Below are positions 1 through 6,093 of a stretch of 8,036 bases of DNA, piece by piece (positions within the stretch are counted from its first letter, which is position 1; each line of letters starts with the position of its first letter). Below the pieces are notes generated by a model. The model ran no database searches, was not told the origin of the DNA, and saw only the letters and a list, made by a program, of their open reading frames with translations. The stretch spans positions 1 to 8,036 of the forward strand of contig JBGOTP010000248.1 of the NCBI GenBank assembly GCA_041476545.1. Direction: 5' to 3'. The stretch is from JBGOTP01 sp041476545 (GTDB taxonomy: Bacteria; Acidobacteriota; Vicinamibacteria; Vicinamibacterales; CAVVIG01). A program made the translations under genes and the position numbers.

Positions 1-999
1 ACGGTGGTCGAGCAATCGATGCCCGTCAATCTTCACGCCGTCGGGAATGTGGAATCCTCCTCGACCGTGGAGATCCGGGCGCAGGTCACCGGGAGCCTCC
101 TGAGCGTCGGGTTCAAGGAAGGCGAGGACGTCAAGGCGGGCGACCTGCTCTTCACCATCGACCCGCGTCCCTTCGACGTCGCCCTCAAGCAGGCCGAGGC
201 CGCGCGGAACAAGGACGCCGGGCAATCGAAGAATCTCGAAATTCAGCGCGAACGCTACAAAGACCTGCTCGCGCGCGGCATCGTCGCCCAATCCGATTTT
301 GACACGATCTCGGCTCAAGCCAATGCGCTGCTGTCGTCCATCGCCGTGGACAGTGTCCAGGTCGAGAACGCGGAACTGCAGCTGCAGTACACGAAGATTC
401 ACGCGCCGACAGGTGGCCGGACCGGCGCCCTCCTCGTGCACCCGGGAGCGCTCATCCGGGCCAACGACACCTCGCCGATGGTCGTCATTAATCAGGTCGC
501 GCCGGTGTACGTGAGCTTTGCGCTGCCGGCGCGCATGCTGCCAAGCTATCGTGCTGAGCAGGGGCGTGGCGGCATGCGGGCCGATGCCGTCGCCGCCGGC
601 GGCAAGGACGCCGCCATCGGCGCGGTCACCTTCATCGACAACTCGGTCGATCAGACGACCGACACGATTCGCCTGAAGGCCACGTTCCCGAATACCGATC
701 ACCGGCTCTGGCCCGGACAATTCGTCGAAGTGACGTTGCGCCTGTCGGTGGACGAGCATGCGATCGTCGCGCCGGCCGTCGCGGTCCAGCCGAGCCAGCA
801 GGGCGCGTTCGTCTGGGTGGTGAACGCGGACCAGACGGTCGCCATGCGGCCGGTGACGGTGACGCGCAGCGAAGGGCAGACGGCGGTCATCGGCAAGGGA
901 CTCGCGGCCGGGGAAATCATCGTCACGGACGGACAACTGCGACTCACTCCGGGCGCGCACGTCTCCGTGAAACCGCTGGGCGCGAGAGGGTCTTTGTGA
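1..999 (+). CDS. RND efflux periplasmic adaptor subunit (membrane fusion protein, MdtA/AcrA-like), 5'-truncated
   Basis: This is the periplasmic adaptor that bridges an inner-membrane RND pump to an outer-membrane channel. The frame is open to the left edge, so the signal peptide/lipobox and true start lie upstream; the GTG at position 4 is internal. Visible residues show the family order. The first half of the lipoyl/barrel-sandwich domain spans about 20-60 (VTGSLLSVGF, EGEDVKAGDLL, IDPRPFDVAL). An alpha-helical hairpin follows at about 60-125, with the second lipoyl half at about 126-165 (YTKIHAPTGGRTGALLVHPG). The beta-barrel comes next (VYVSFALP, then IRLKATFPN and LWPGQFVEVTLRL), and the membrane-proximal domain ends the protein (APAVAVQPSQQGAFVWVV, TDGQLRLTPGAHV). 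The roughly 332 visible residues fit a protein of about 370-420 missing its N-terminus. Its stop overlaps the start of the RND permease gene, so the two are almost certainly co-transcribed and assemble together. Substrate cannot be told from sequence. Confidence 0.95.
   Translation, partial: TVVEQSMPVNLHAVGNVESSSTVEIRAQVTGSLLSVGFKEGEDVKAGDLLFTIDPRPFDVALKQAEAARNKDAGQSKNLEIQRERYKDLLARGIVAQSDFDTISAQANALLSSIAVDSVQVENAELQLQYTKIHAPTGGRTGALLVHPGALIRANDTSPMVVINQVAPVYVSFALPARMLPSYRAEQGRGGMRADAVAAGGKDAAIGAVTFIDNSVDQTTDTIRLKATFPNTDHRLWPGQFVEVTLRLSVDEHAIVAPAVAVQPSQQGAFVWVVNADQTVAMRPVTVTRSEGQTAVIGKGLAAGEIIVTDGQLRLTPGAHVSVKPLGARGSL
984..990 (+). promoter_or_regulatory. Shine-Dalgarno-like GAGAGGG for the RND permease
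   Basis: A purine-rich GAGAGGG lies 5 nt before the GTG at 996, inside the last codons of the adaptor gene. It supports GTG 996 as the start, which overlaps the adaptor stop as GTGA (996-999). This arrangement is typical of translational coupling between adaptor and pump. Confidence 0.6.
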
Positions 1000-3900
1000 A
1001 CATCGCGGAAGGCTTCATCAAGCGGCCGGTCGCGACGACCCTGCTGCAAGTGGCCATCGTCCTCTTCGGCATTGTCGGGTACCGCGCGCTGCCGGTCAGC
1101 GATCTCCCGACCGTCGACTTCCCGACGCTGCAGGTTGGTGCCGGTCTTCCAGGCGCCAGCCCCGAGACGATGGCCGCGGCGGTGGCCACGCCGCTCGAGA
1201 AACAGTTCGCGAGCATTGCCGGCATCTCGTCGATCAACTCCTCGAGTTCACAGGGCAGTACCTATATCACGCTGCAGTTCGACCTCGATCGCAGCATCGA
1301 CGCGGCGGCCCAGGACGTGCAGTCAGCGATCGCGAAGACCGTGCGCCAGCTCCCGCCGGACATGCCGACGCCGCCGTCGTATCAGAAGGTCAATCCGGCC
1401 GACCAGCCCATCATCTTCCTGACGCTGAGTTCCGCCACGCTGCCGCTGTCCCAGGTGAATGAGTACGCGGAGACGCTGATTGGCCAGCGTATCTCGATGG
1501 TGAAGGGCGTGGCGCAAGTGTCGATCAACGGGCAGCAGAAGTACGCCGTCCGCGTCGACGTGGATCCGCACGAACTCGCGGCGCGCGCCATTGGCATCGA
1601 CGAACTGGCGACGTCAGTCGGTGCGGCCAACGCGAACCGGCCGACGGGTACGCTCTACGGACCCGATCGCGCCTTCACGGTCAGCACGGCGGGCCAGTTG
1701 GCCAACGCCGCCGTGTTCGGGCCGCTCATCGTCGCCTATCGGGGCGGGCGCGCGATTCGGCTCGATGAGGTCGCGCACGTCTACGACGGCGTTGAGAACG
1801 ACAAGACCGCGGCGTGGTTCAACGGCACGCGGTCCATTTTCCTCGCCGTCTCGCGTCAGCCGGGCACGAACACGGTGGCGGTCGTGGACGCCATCAAGGC
1901 GCTGATTCCGAATCTCCAGGCGCAGTTGCCGGCGTCGGTTCAGCTGCTCGTGCGCAACGACCGATCACAATCCATTCGCGATTCCATCCACGACATCAAA
2001 TTCACGCTCCTTCTGACTGTGGCGCTGGTCATCCTCGTGATCTTCCTGTTCCTGCGCAACATCTCCGCGACGGTCATTCCCAGTCTCGCGCTGCCGGCGT
2101 CGATCGTCGGCACGTTCGCGGTGATGTACGTGCTCGGCTACAGCCTCGACAATCTCTCGCTGATGGCGCTCACCTTGTCGGTCGGCTTTGTTGTGGACGA
2201 CGCGATTGTGATGCTCGAAAACATCGTGCGGCACATGGAGCTTGGCGAGAGTGCCATGGAGGCCGCCATCAGCGGTTCCAAGGAGATCGCCTTCACGATT
2301 GTCTCGATGACGCTGTCGCTCGTGGCCGTGTTCATCCCCGTCCTCTTCATGGGTGGCGTCGTCGGCCGTCTGTTGCACGAGTTCGCGGTCACCATTGGCG
2401 TCGCGATTCTGGTGTCGGGCCTCGTGTCGATCAGCCTGACACCGATGCTGGCAGCGCGTTTTCTCCGTCCGCCTGGACAGATGAAGCACGGCCGTCTCTA
2501 TATGGCGATCGAAGGGGCGTTCGATGCCAGTCGGGCGGGGTATGGCTGGCTCCTGCGACAAGCGATGACTCACCACGTGACCACGATGGCCGTCTCGGGA
2601 TTGCTCGTGGCCGGCACGGTCTGGTCTTTCATGACGATTCCGATGGGCTTCATTCCGAGCGAGGACATCGGGCAGATTACGGTGCAGATGGAGACGATTC
2701 AGGGGATCGGCTTCGAGTCGAACGTCGAGCATCTGCAGAAGGTCGTCGACGTGCTGCGACAGGATCCGAACGTCCTGACCGCGACGGCCAATATCGGCGG
2801 GTTCGGCCCTGGGGGCGGGGGAGGCGGTGGCGGACGTGTCCAGGTCGAACTGAAGCCCCGCGCCGCGCGACTCTTGAGCGCGGATCAGGTGATCGACTCG
2901 CTCCGGCCGAAGATGAACGCGATTCCCGGGGTTCGGGTCTTTCTGCAGAATCCGCCGGTCATCAACATCGGTGGCCGGCAGGCGCGCGCGCAGTATCAGT
3001 TCACGCTGCAGAGCGGCAGCACGGAGGAACTGTATGCGTCGGCGCCCTTGCTCGAACAGCGGTTGCGGGCCACCGAAGGCCTGGTCGACGTGTCGACCGA
3101 CTTGCAGCTGGTCAATCCGCAGGCGAACGTCTCGATCGATCGCAATCGGATTGCCGCGCTTGGTCTCACGGCCGATCAGCTCGAAGTGGCGCTCGCCAAC
3201 GCCTTCAGCACGCGGCAGGTGTCGACGATTTACGCGCCCACCAACGAGTATCAGGTGATCATGCGCGTGAAGCCGGAATATCAGATGGATCCGTCGGCGC
3301 TGTCGCTGCTGTATCTGAAGGCACCGCGGCCGGCGGGGAGCGCCGCTGCGGCAGCCAACCAGACGGTGGCGGCGACGGTGACGAGCGCGCTCATCCCGCT
3401 GTCGAGCGTCACCGAGGTGCAGCCCGGAGTCGGACCATCCTCCGTGAATCACACGGGCCAGCTGCCGTCCGTCACCCTGTCGTTCAACGTCCAGCCTGGA
3501 GTTGCACTGAGCGATGCCGTCGCACGTGTGGAGGACGCCGCGCGCAACGTGCTGCCGGCTACCGTCGCGACGAGCTTCCAGGGCACGGCGCAGGCCTTTC
3601 AGGACTCAACCAAAGGCCTGGGCATCATTCTGCTGATGGCGATCTTCGTCATCTACGTCGTGCTCGGCATTCTCTACGAGAGCTTCATTCATCCCCTCAC
3701 GATTCTGTCCGGCATGCCGTCAGCGGGACTCGGCGCGCTCCTCACGCTGATGATCTTCCACGTGGATCTCAACCTCTACGCGTTTGTCGGCGTCATCATG
3801 CTGGTGGGGCTCGTCAAGAAGAACGGCATCATGATGATCGACTTCGCCATCGAGACGCAGCGAAAGGAACGGAAGGCGCCGGCCGAAGCGATGTACGAAG

Positions 3901-4181
3901 CCTGCCTCGTGCGCTTCCGCCCGATCATGATGACGACGATGGCTGCGCTCGTGGGCACGTTGCCGATTGCGCTCGGCCTGGGCGCGGGCGCTGAATCCCG
4001 CCGGCCGCTCGGCCTCGCCGTGGTCGGCGGCCTGGTCGTCTCGCAGACGCTGACACTCTTCATCACGCCGGTGTTCTACCTGTATATGGAGACGCTCGGC
4101 GACTGGGTCCGCGGGCATCGGCACGCGGTGCACGTCAGCTTCGCGCCGAGCATGGGCGGGAGAGCGAGCGCGGGCCACTAG
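996..4181 (+). CDS. RND multidrug efflux transporter permease, HAE-1 family (MdtB/MdtC/AcrB-like)
   Basis: This is the inner-membrane, proton-driven pump of a tripartite RND efflux system, expected to act as a trimer. At 1061 aa it is full length for the family (AcrB is about 1050). It shows the duplicated RND plan. TM1 is near residues 12-30, followed by a porter loop with the typical PVSDLPTVDFPTLQV and GASPETM patterns. TM2 starts at about 336, and TM4 carries the proton-relay pair D401/D402 in GFVVDDAIVMLENI (AcrB D407/D408). The second porter loop runs from about 555 to 860. TM10 carries GLVKKNGIMMIDFA, with K942 matching AcrB K940. The C-terminal TM11/TM12 half includes RFRPIMMTTMAALVGTLP. 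The catalytic residues are intact, so it should be functional. Oddities are an eight-glycine run at residues 606-613 and an Ala-rich insertion near 783-787, both in the second porter region. GTG start is chosen from the SD and the 4-bp overlap with the adaptor. No second RND gene or outer-membrane factor is visible, so strict MdtABC assignment is not justified. Confidence 0.97.
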   Translation: MNIAEGFIKRPVATTLLQVAIVLFGIVGYRALPVSDLPTVDFPTLQVGAGLPGASPETMAAAVATPLEKQFASIAGISSINSSSSQGSTYITLQFDLDRSIDAAAQDVQSAIAKTVRQLPPDMPTPPSYQKVNPADQPIIFLTLSSATLPLSQVNEYAETLIGQRISMVKGVAQVSINGQQKYAVRVDVDPHELAARAIGIDELATSVGAANANRPTGTLYGPDRAFTVSTAGQLANAAVFGPLIVAYRGGRAIRLDEVAHVYDGVENDKTAAWFNGTRSIFLAVSRQPGTNTVAVVDAIKALIPNLQAQLPASVQLLVRNDRSQSIRDSIHDIKFTLLLTVALVILVIFLFLRNISATVIPSLALPASIVGTFAVMYVLGYSLDNLSLMALTLSVGFVVDDAIVMLENIVRHMELGESAMEAAISGSKEIAFTIVSMTLSLVAVFIPVLFMGGVVGRLLHEFAVTIGVAILVSGLVSISLTPMLAARFLRPPGQMKHGRLYMAIEGAFDASRAGYGWLLRQAMTHHVTTMAVSGLLVAGTVWSFMTIPMGFIPSEDIGQITVQMETIQGIGFESNVEHLQKVVDVLRQDPNVLTATANIGGFGPGGGGGGGGRVQVELKPRAARLLSADQVIDSLRPKMNAIPGVRVFLQNPPVINIGGRQARAQYQFTLQSGSTEELYASAPLLEQRLRATEGLVDVSTDLQLVNPQANVSIDRNRIAALGLTADQLEVALANAFSTRQVSTIYAPTNEYQVIMRVKPEYQMDPSALSLLYLKAPRPAGSAAAAANQTVAATVTSALIPLSSVTEVQPGVGPSSVNHTGQLPSVTLSFNVQPGVALSDAVARVEDAARNVLPATVATSFQGTAQAFQDSTKGLGIILLMAIFVIYVVLGILYESFIHPLTILSGMPSAGLGALLTLMIFHVDLNLYAFVGVIMLVGLVKKNGIMMIDFAIETQRKERKAPAEAMYEACLVRFRPIMMTTMAALVGTLPIALGLGAGAESRRPLGLAVVGGLVVSQTLTLFITPVFYLYMETLGDWVRGHRHAVHVSFAPSMGGRASAGH

Positions 4182-4478
4182 ACTAGAGAGCGGATTGTTA
4201 TCGCTGCATGGTGATGACATCAGCGGTCGCCTGGCCTGCGCCATCCAGATGCGCCAGCCGTCCAGGTGCGTCTTCGGATTCGCGGCGGCGCGTTGCCACA
4301 AGAGGCGTCCATGAGGGCCTTGGTCCGGCCCGCAACTGGCGGTGTCGTTTCGAACGTCCCATGAGCGTCGTTCCCGGACGCTCGCCTCGTCCTGGTCGCT
4401 ATGGTCTTCGTTCACAACGCGTTGGACCGACGCGCCGAGTTGGCGACTTCTGGTCCGCGCCTTGCGGTGGGGCAGGGC

Positions 4479-4551
4479 GACCCTGATCGGTCTTCCCAAC
4501 TCTTCGCGAGGGCCCGACCTCCCACACCGGCGAGAGGAATCGATCAGGGTC
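4479..4551 (+). repeat. Perfect 11-bp inverted repeat in the leader of the ComEA-like gene
   Basis: GACCCTGATCG at 4479-4489 is exactly complementary to CGATCAGGGTC at 4541-4551, leaving a 51-nt intervening segment. If transcribed, it could form a stem ending 11 nt before the Shine-Dalgarno at 4563. It could be a 5'-UTR structure or a protein-binding inverted repeat; there is no U-tract, so it is not a canonical terminator. Role unknown. Confidence 0.5.
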
Positions 4552-4562
4552 CACCCATTCAC

Positions 4563-4570
4563 AAGGAGGA
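4563..4570 (+). promoter_or_regulatory. Strong Shine-Dalgarno AAGGAGGA deciding the GTG start at 4575
   Basis: A near-perfect anti-SD match sits 5 nt before GTG 4575 (counting from the last G at 4569). The in-frame ATG at 4584 would be 14 nt away, and the open frame continues upstream through poorly conserved sequence. The SD therefore fixes the start at 4575, which also places a clean signal peptide at the N-terminus. Confidence 0.85.
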
Positions 4571-4574
4571 TTCC

Positions 4575-4928
4575 GTGATTCGAATGTTCGTCTCTCTCAT
4601 CGCCGCTGCGCTCGTCGTCATCGTGTCGTCGCCGGCGGCTGCCGCGCAGTCCAAGCAGGACAGCCGCGCCCGGGTCGCCTCGGGTTCTCTGGCGTCGACC
4701 AGGCCCGTGGTCTTCGTCAACCTCAATACCGCAACGCAAACGGAACTGGAGCAACTGCCGGGGATCGGCCCCAAAACCGCCGCGCTCATCATCGAGTACC
4801 GGCAGAAGAAAGGTCCCTTCAAGAAGATCGAGGAGTTGATGAACGTGAAGGGCATCGGCGAGAAGAGCTTCCTGAAGCTCAAGCCGCAGCTGACTGTTGC
4901 GGCCAGGCCCGACTCGAATACGCCCTAG
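4575..4928 (+). CDS. Secreted helix-hairpin-helix protein, ComEA family
   Basis: This is a 117-aa exported protein predicted to bind DNA non-specifically. Residues 1-24 form a signal peptide: a short basic start (MIRMF), a hydrophobic core (LIAAALVVIVSS) and an Ala-rich cleavage region ending near AAAAQ. A short linker leads to the ComEA-type domain at about 47-108. It has the hallmark VNLNTAT entry, the first helix-hairpin-helix LPGIGPKTAALII (61-73, GIG hairpin), and the second VKGIGEKSFLKLK (91-103, again GIG). ComEA proteins pull incoming DNA across the outer membrane through the type IV pilus/secretin route by acting as a periplasmic ratchet. The short form, without the N-terminal membrane anchor of Bacillus ComEA, matches Gram-negative versions. 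A pseudopilin gene lies next to it, which supports a DNA-uptake or pilus-related role. Small HhH proteins of this type also occur without proven competence, so the family call is firm but the role is inferred. Confidence 0.92.
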   Translation: MIRMFVSLIAAALVVIVSSPAAAAQSKQDSRARVASGSLASTRPVVFVNLNTATQTELEQLPGIGPKTAALIIEYRQKKGPFKKIEELMNVKGIGEKSFLKLKPQLTVAARPDSNTP

Positions 4929-4935
4929 CCAACGC

Positions 4936-5006
4936 GGCCGGCTTTTCGGCGCACGACCGGGGCGGATCCCTTCGGTCCGCCGCGCGAAGCGTCCGAAGAG
5001 CCGGCC
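4936..5006 (+). repeat. Long nested hairpin between comEA-like and pseudopilin genes
   Basis: A 14-bp stem pairs 4936-4949 with 4993-5006, with a single G-U wobble (4944/4998). Inside it a second stem pairs GGCGGA (4961-4966) with TCCGCC (4976-4981), extendable by CC/GG around a small loop, and CGC/GCG pairing is possible near 4950-4952/4989-4991. It begins 7 nt after the ComEA-like stop and ends 14 nt before the pseudopilin ATG. There is no T-run on the plus-strand 3' side, so a classical intrinsic terminator is unlikely. It could be a processing or mRNA-stabilising structure, an attenuator or a REP-like element. Confidence 0.65.
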
Positions 5007-5020
5007 CGTGAGTCACAACC

Positions 5021-5710
5021 ATGAACAGTCATGAGCGAAACGGGGGTCGCAGCTTTCAGCCGTCAGCTCTCAGCTTTCGGCCGTCGGCTCTCAGGTCTCA
5101 GGAACGCGGATGGACGGAGCGCCGAGAGCGGTCAGGTGACGGCTACTCACTGTTGGAGCTGGTCTTCGTGCTCGGCCTTGTCACGACGGTTCTCGGCGTC
5201 GCCACGCCGAACGTTCTGGCCGGACTCGACGATGCCAAAACCGTCGGCGCGGTCAGATACGTGTCGGCCGAGCTCCAGCGGGTACGGATGGACGCGGTCA
5301 CTCGAGGCGTCAACACGGCCATGCGATTCAGTCAGGCGGACGGGTCGTACATATGTGCCGTCTACGCGGACGGCAACGGCGACGGCGTGACGAGCCGTGA
5401 CATTCAGCGAGGCGTCGATACGAAGATTCAGGGCGACCAACGCCTGCCGGATCAGTTTTCCGGGGTCGATTTTGGCACGCTGCCCGGACTGCCGCCAGTG
5501 GATGCGTCAAGCAGCGCGCCAGGTCAAGACCCCATCAAGTTCGGATCCAGCAACATGGCTGCGTTTACCCCTGTCGGGACGTCCTCGTCCGGCAGTCTGT
5601 ACATCCTCGGCCCCCACGGCGCTCAGTACGTCATCCGCGTGCTCGGCGAGACGGGAAGAACGCGGATTCTCAAGTTCAACGCGCGAACGCGCCGCTGGGA
5701 GCCCCTATGA
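5021..5710 (+). CDS. Type IV pilin-like pseudopilin, FimT/GspH family, with unusually long leader
   Basis: This is a 229-aa prepilin-like protein, a minor component of a type IV pilus or type II secretion pseudopilus. The class III signal is clear: a basic leader ending in G41, then Y42-SLLEL with the conserved Glu at +5 (E46), followed by a hydrophobic helix to about residue 68 (VFVLGLVTTVLGVATPNVLAG). Cleavage and N-methylation by PilD-type peptidase are expected after G41. The beta-rich C-terminal part fits GspH/FimT (LQRVRMDAVTRG, then MRFSQADGSYICAVY, ending LKFNARTRRWEPL). DGNGDGVTSRD at 117-127 resembles a metal-binding loop. The leader is 41 residues, much longer than usual, and contains a translated tandem repeat. 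ATG 5021 is the only in-frame start between the stop at 5009-5011 and the cleavage site; its SD is weak (GTGAG). The stop overlaps the PilZ gene start as ATGA. Whether it serves a pilus, T2SS or competence pseudopilus is not resolvable here. Confidence 0.9.
   Translation: MNSHERNGGRSFQPSALSFRPSALRSQERGWTERRERSGDGYSLLELVFVLGLVTTVLGVATPNVLAGLDDAKTVGAVRYVSAELQRVRMDAVTRGVNTAMRFSQADGSYICAVYADGNGDGVTSRDIQRGVDTKIQGDQRLPDQFSGVDFGTLPGLPPVDASSSAPGQDPIKFGSSNMAAFTPVGTSSSGSLYILGPHGAQYVIRVLGETGRTRILKFNARTRRWEPL
5051..5099 (+). repeat. Heptanucleotide tandem repeat (7 units) inside the prepilin leader
   Basis: Seven consecutive 7-bp units follow a pattern close to RGCNNTC: AGCTTTC, AGCCGTC, AGCTCTC, AGCTTTC, GGCCGTC, GGCTCTC, AGGTCTC. 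The first six also form two 21-bp copies (5051-5071 and 5072-5092) that differ at only two positions, so the protein repeats SFQPSAL/SFRPSAL. It resembles the short tandemly repeated heptamers known from some bacterial genomes, but here it is translated. Confidence 0.85.
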
Positions 5711-6087
5711 ACCCCGTGAACGATGTGAACCTAGTGAACCCTGTGAACCCTGTGAACCCCGTGAACCCCGTGAACCTTGTGAGCCTAGAACGTCGTCGCC
5801 AGCCTCGCCAACTGACCTTCGAGCAGCATCAAGTCTCGAGTGTGCGTGTTCGGCCGGGTCGCGACGTTGCCCTGATCGACGTATCTGCGTCCGGTGCGCT
5901 CGTCGAAACCGCGCATCAACTGCGTCCAGGGTCGTCGGTTGACGTGCACATGACGGCCGGCGAGCGCCGGCTCGCGGTGCGTGGATGCGTCCTCCGATGT
6001 TCAGTCGCGCGGCTGCGGGCAGGCGGCGTCTCGTATCGCGGAGCTATTGCCTTCGACCGCCATCATCCGTGGTTTGTGGGTATTTGA
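5707..6087 (+). CDS. PilZ-domain protein with c-di-GMP-binding motifs and N-terminal NPV repeats
   Basis: This is a 126-aa cytoplasmic protein with no signal peptide or membrane segment. PilZ domains bind cyclic di-GMP and adjust motility, pili or exopolysaccharide. Both ligand signatures are present: RxxxR at R30-R34 (within ERRRQPRQ) and DxSxxG at D58-G63 (DVSASG). The following beta-barrel (GALVETAHQLRPGSSVDVHM, LAVRGCVLRCSV, YRGAIAF) matches the fold. Residues 2-25 are an Asn-Pro/x-Val tripeptide repeat encoded by 9-bp tandem repeats; they are not part of the domain and probably form a flexible tail. ATG 5707 overlaps the pseudopilin stop (ATGA) and has GGGAG 5 nt upstream, so this start is preferred, although every repeat contains an in-frame GTG. 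The coupling to a pseudopilin gene suggests c-di-GMP control of the same pilus-like machine; that is inference. Binding competence is likely, since both motifs are intact. Confidence 0.87.
   Translation: MNPVNDVNLVNPVNPVNPVNPVNLVSLERRRQPRQLTFEQHQVSSVRVRPGRDVALIDVSASGALVETAHQLRPGSSVDVHMTAGERRLAVRGCVLRCSVARLRAGGVSYRGAIAFDRHHPWFVGI
5710..5781 (+). repeat. In-frame 9-bp tandem repeat, 8 copies (AACNNNGTG)
   Basis: Eight consecutive nonamers of the form AAC-NNN-GTG start immediately after the ATG of the PilZ gene. The middle codon is CCC, GAT, CTA, CCT, CCT, CCC, CCC and CTT in order. Synonymous middle-codon changes (CCC/CCT) show some divergence between copies. Length change by whole units would keep the reading frame and only alter tail length. 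A degenerate ninth unit (AGCCTAGAA) follows. Confidence 0.9.
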
Positions 6088-6093
6088 TGCCCA

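Larger units (their letters stand above)
4182..4574 (+). other. Intergenic region without a convincing gene
   Basis: About 390 bp separate the RND gene from the ComEA-like gene. Several short open frames exist on both strands, but they overlap each other, encode Arg/Ser/Pro-rich low-complexity peptides typical of non-coding high-GC DNA, and show no recognisable domain. I see no clear rho-independent terminator after the RND stop and no clean -35/-10 pair. The region must contain the end of the efflux transcript and probably the promoter of the downstream cluster. Its notable elements are the inverted repeat at 4479-4551 and the ribosome binding site at 4563-4570, annotated separately. Confidence 0.6.

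Noticed and set aside
1814..3994. Very long alternative frames across the RND gene (plus strand 1814-3994, minus strand 1965-3452)
   Set aside because: They are shadows produced by high G/C third-position bias. The translations are Arg/His/Asp-rich without domains, while the +996 frame is a clear full-length RND transporter.
996..4181. Calling the pump mdtB or mdtC
   Set aside because: MdtBC needs two RND subunits in one operon. Only one is seen, and the upstream part of the operon is missing, so the specific symbol is not supported.
4208..4486. Small ORFs in the 4182-4574 gap
   Set aside because: Several frames on both strands overlap with similar low-complexity Arg/Ser/Pro/Gly content, no ribosome binding site and no recognisable family.
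4936..5006. Intrinsic transcription terminator
   Set aside because: The stem is long and GC-rich, but no T-run follows on the plus strand. On the minus strand there is no gene to terminate. Kept as a structural repeat instead.
5051..5781. Tandem repeats considered as a CRISPR array
   Set aside because: Units are 7 and 9 bp, directly adjacent without spacers, and are translated. They are simple tandem repeats.
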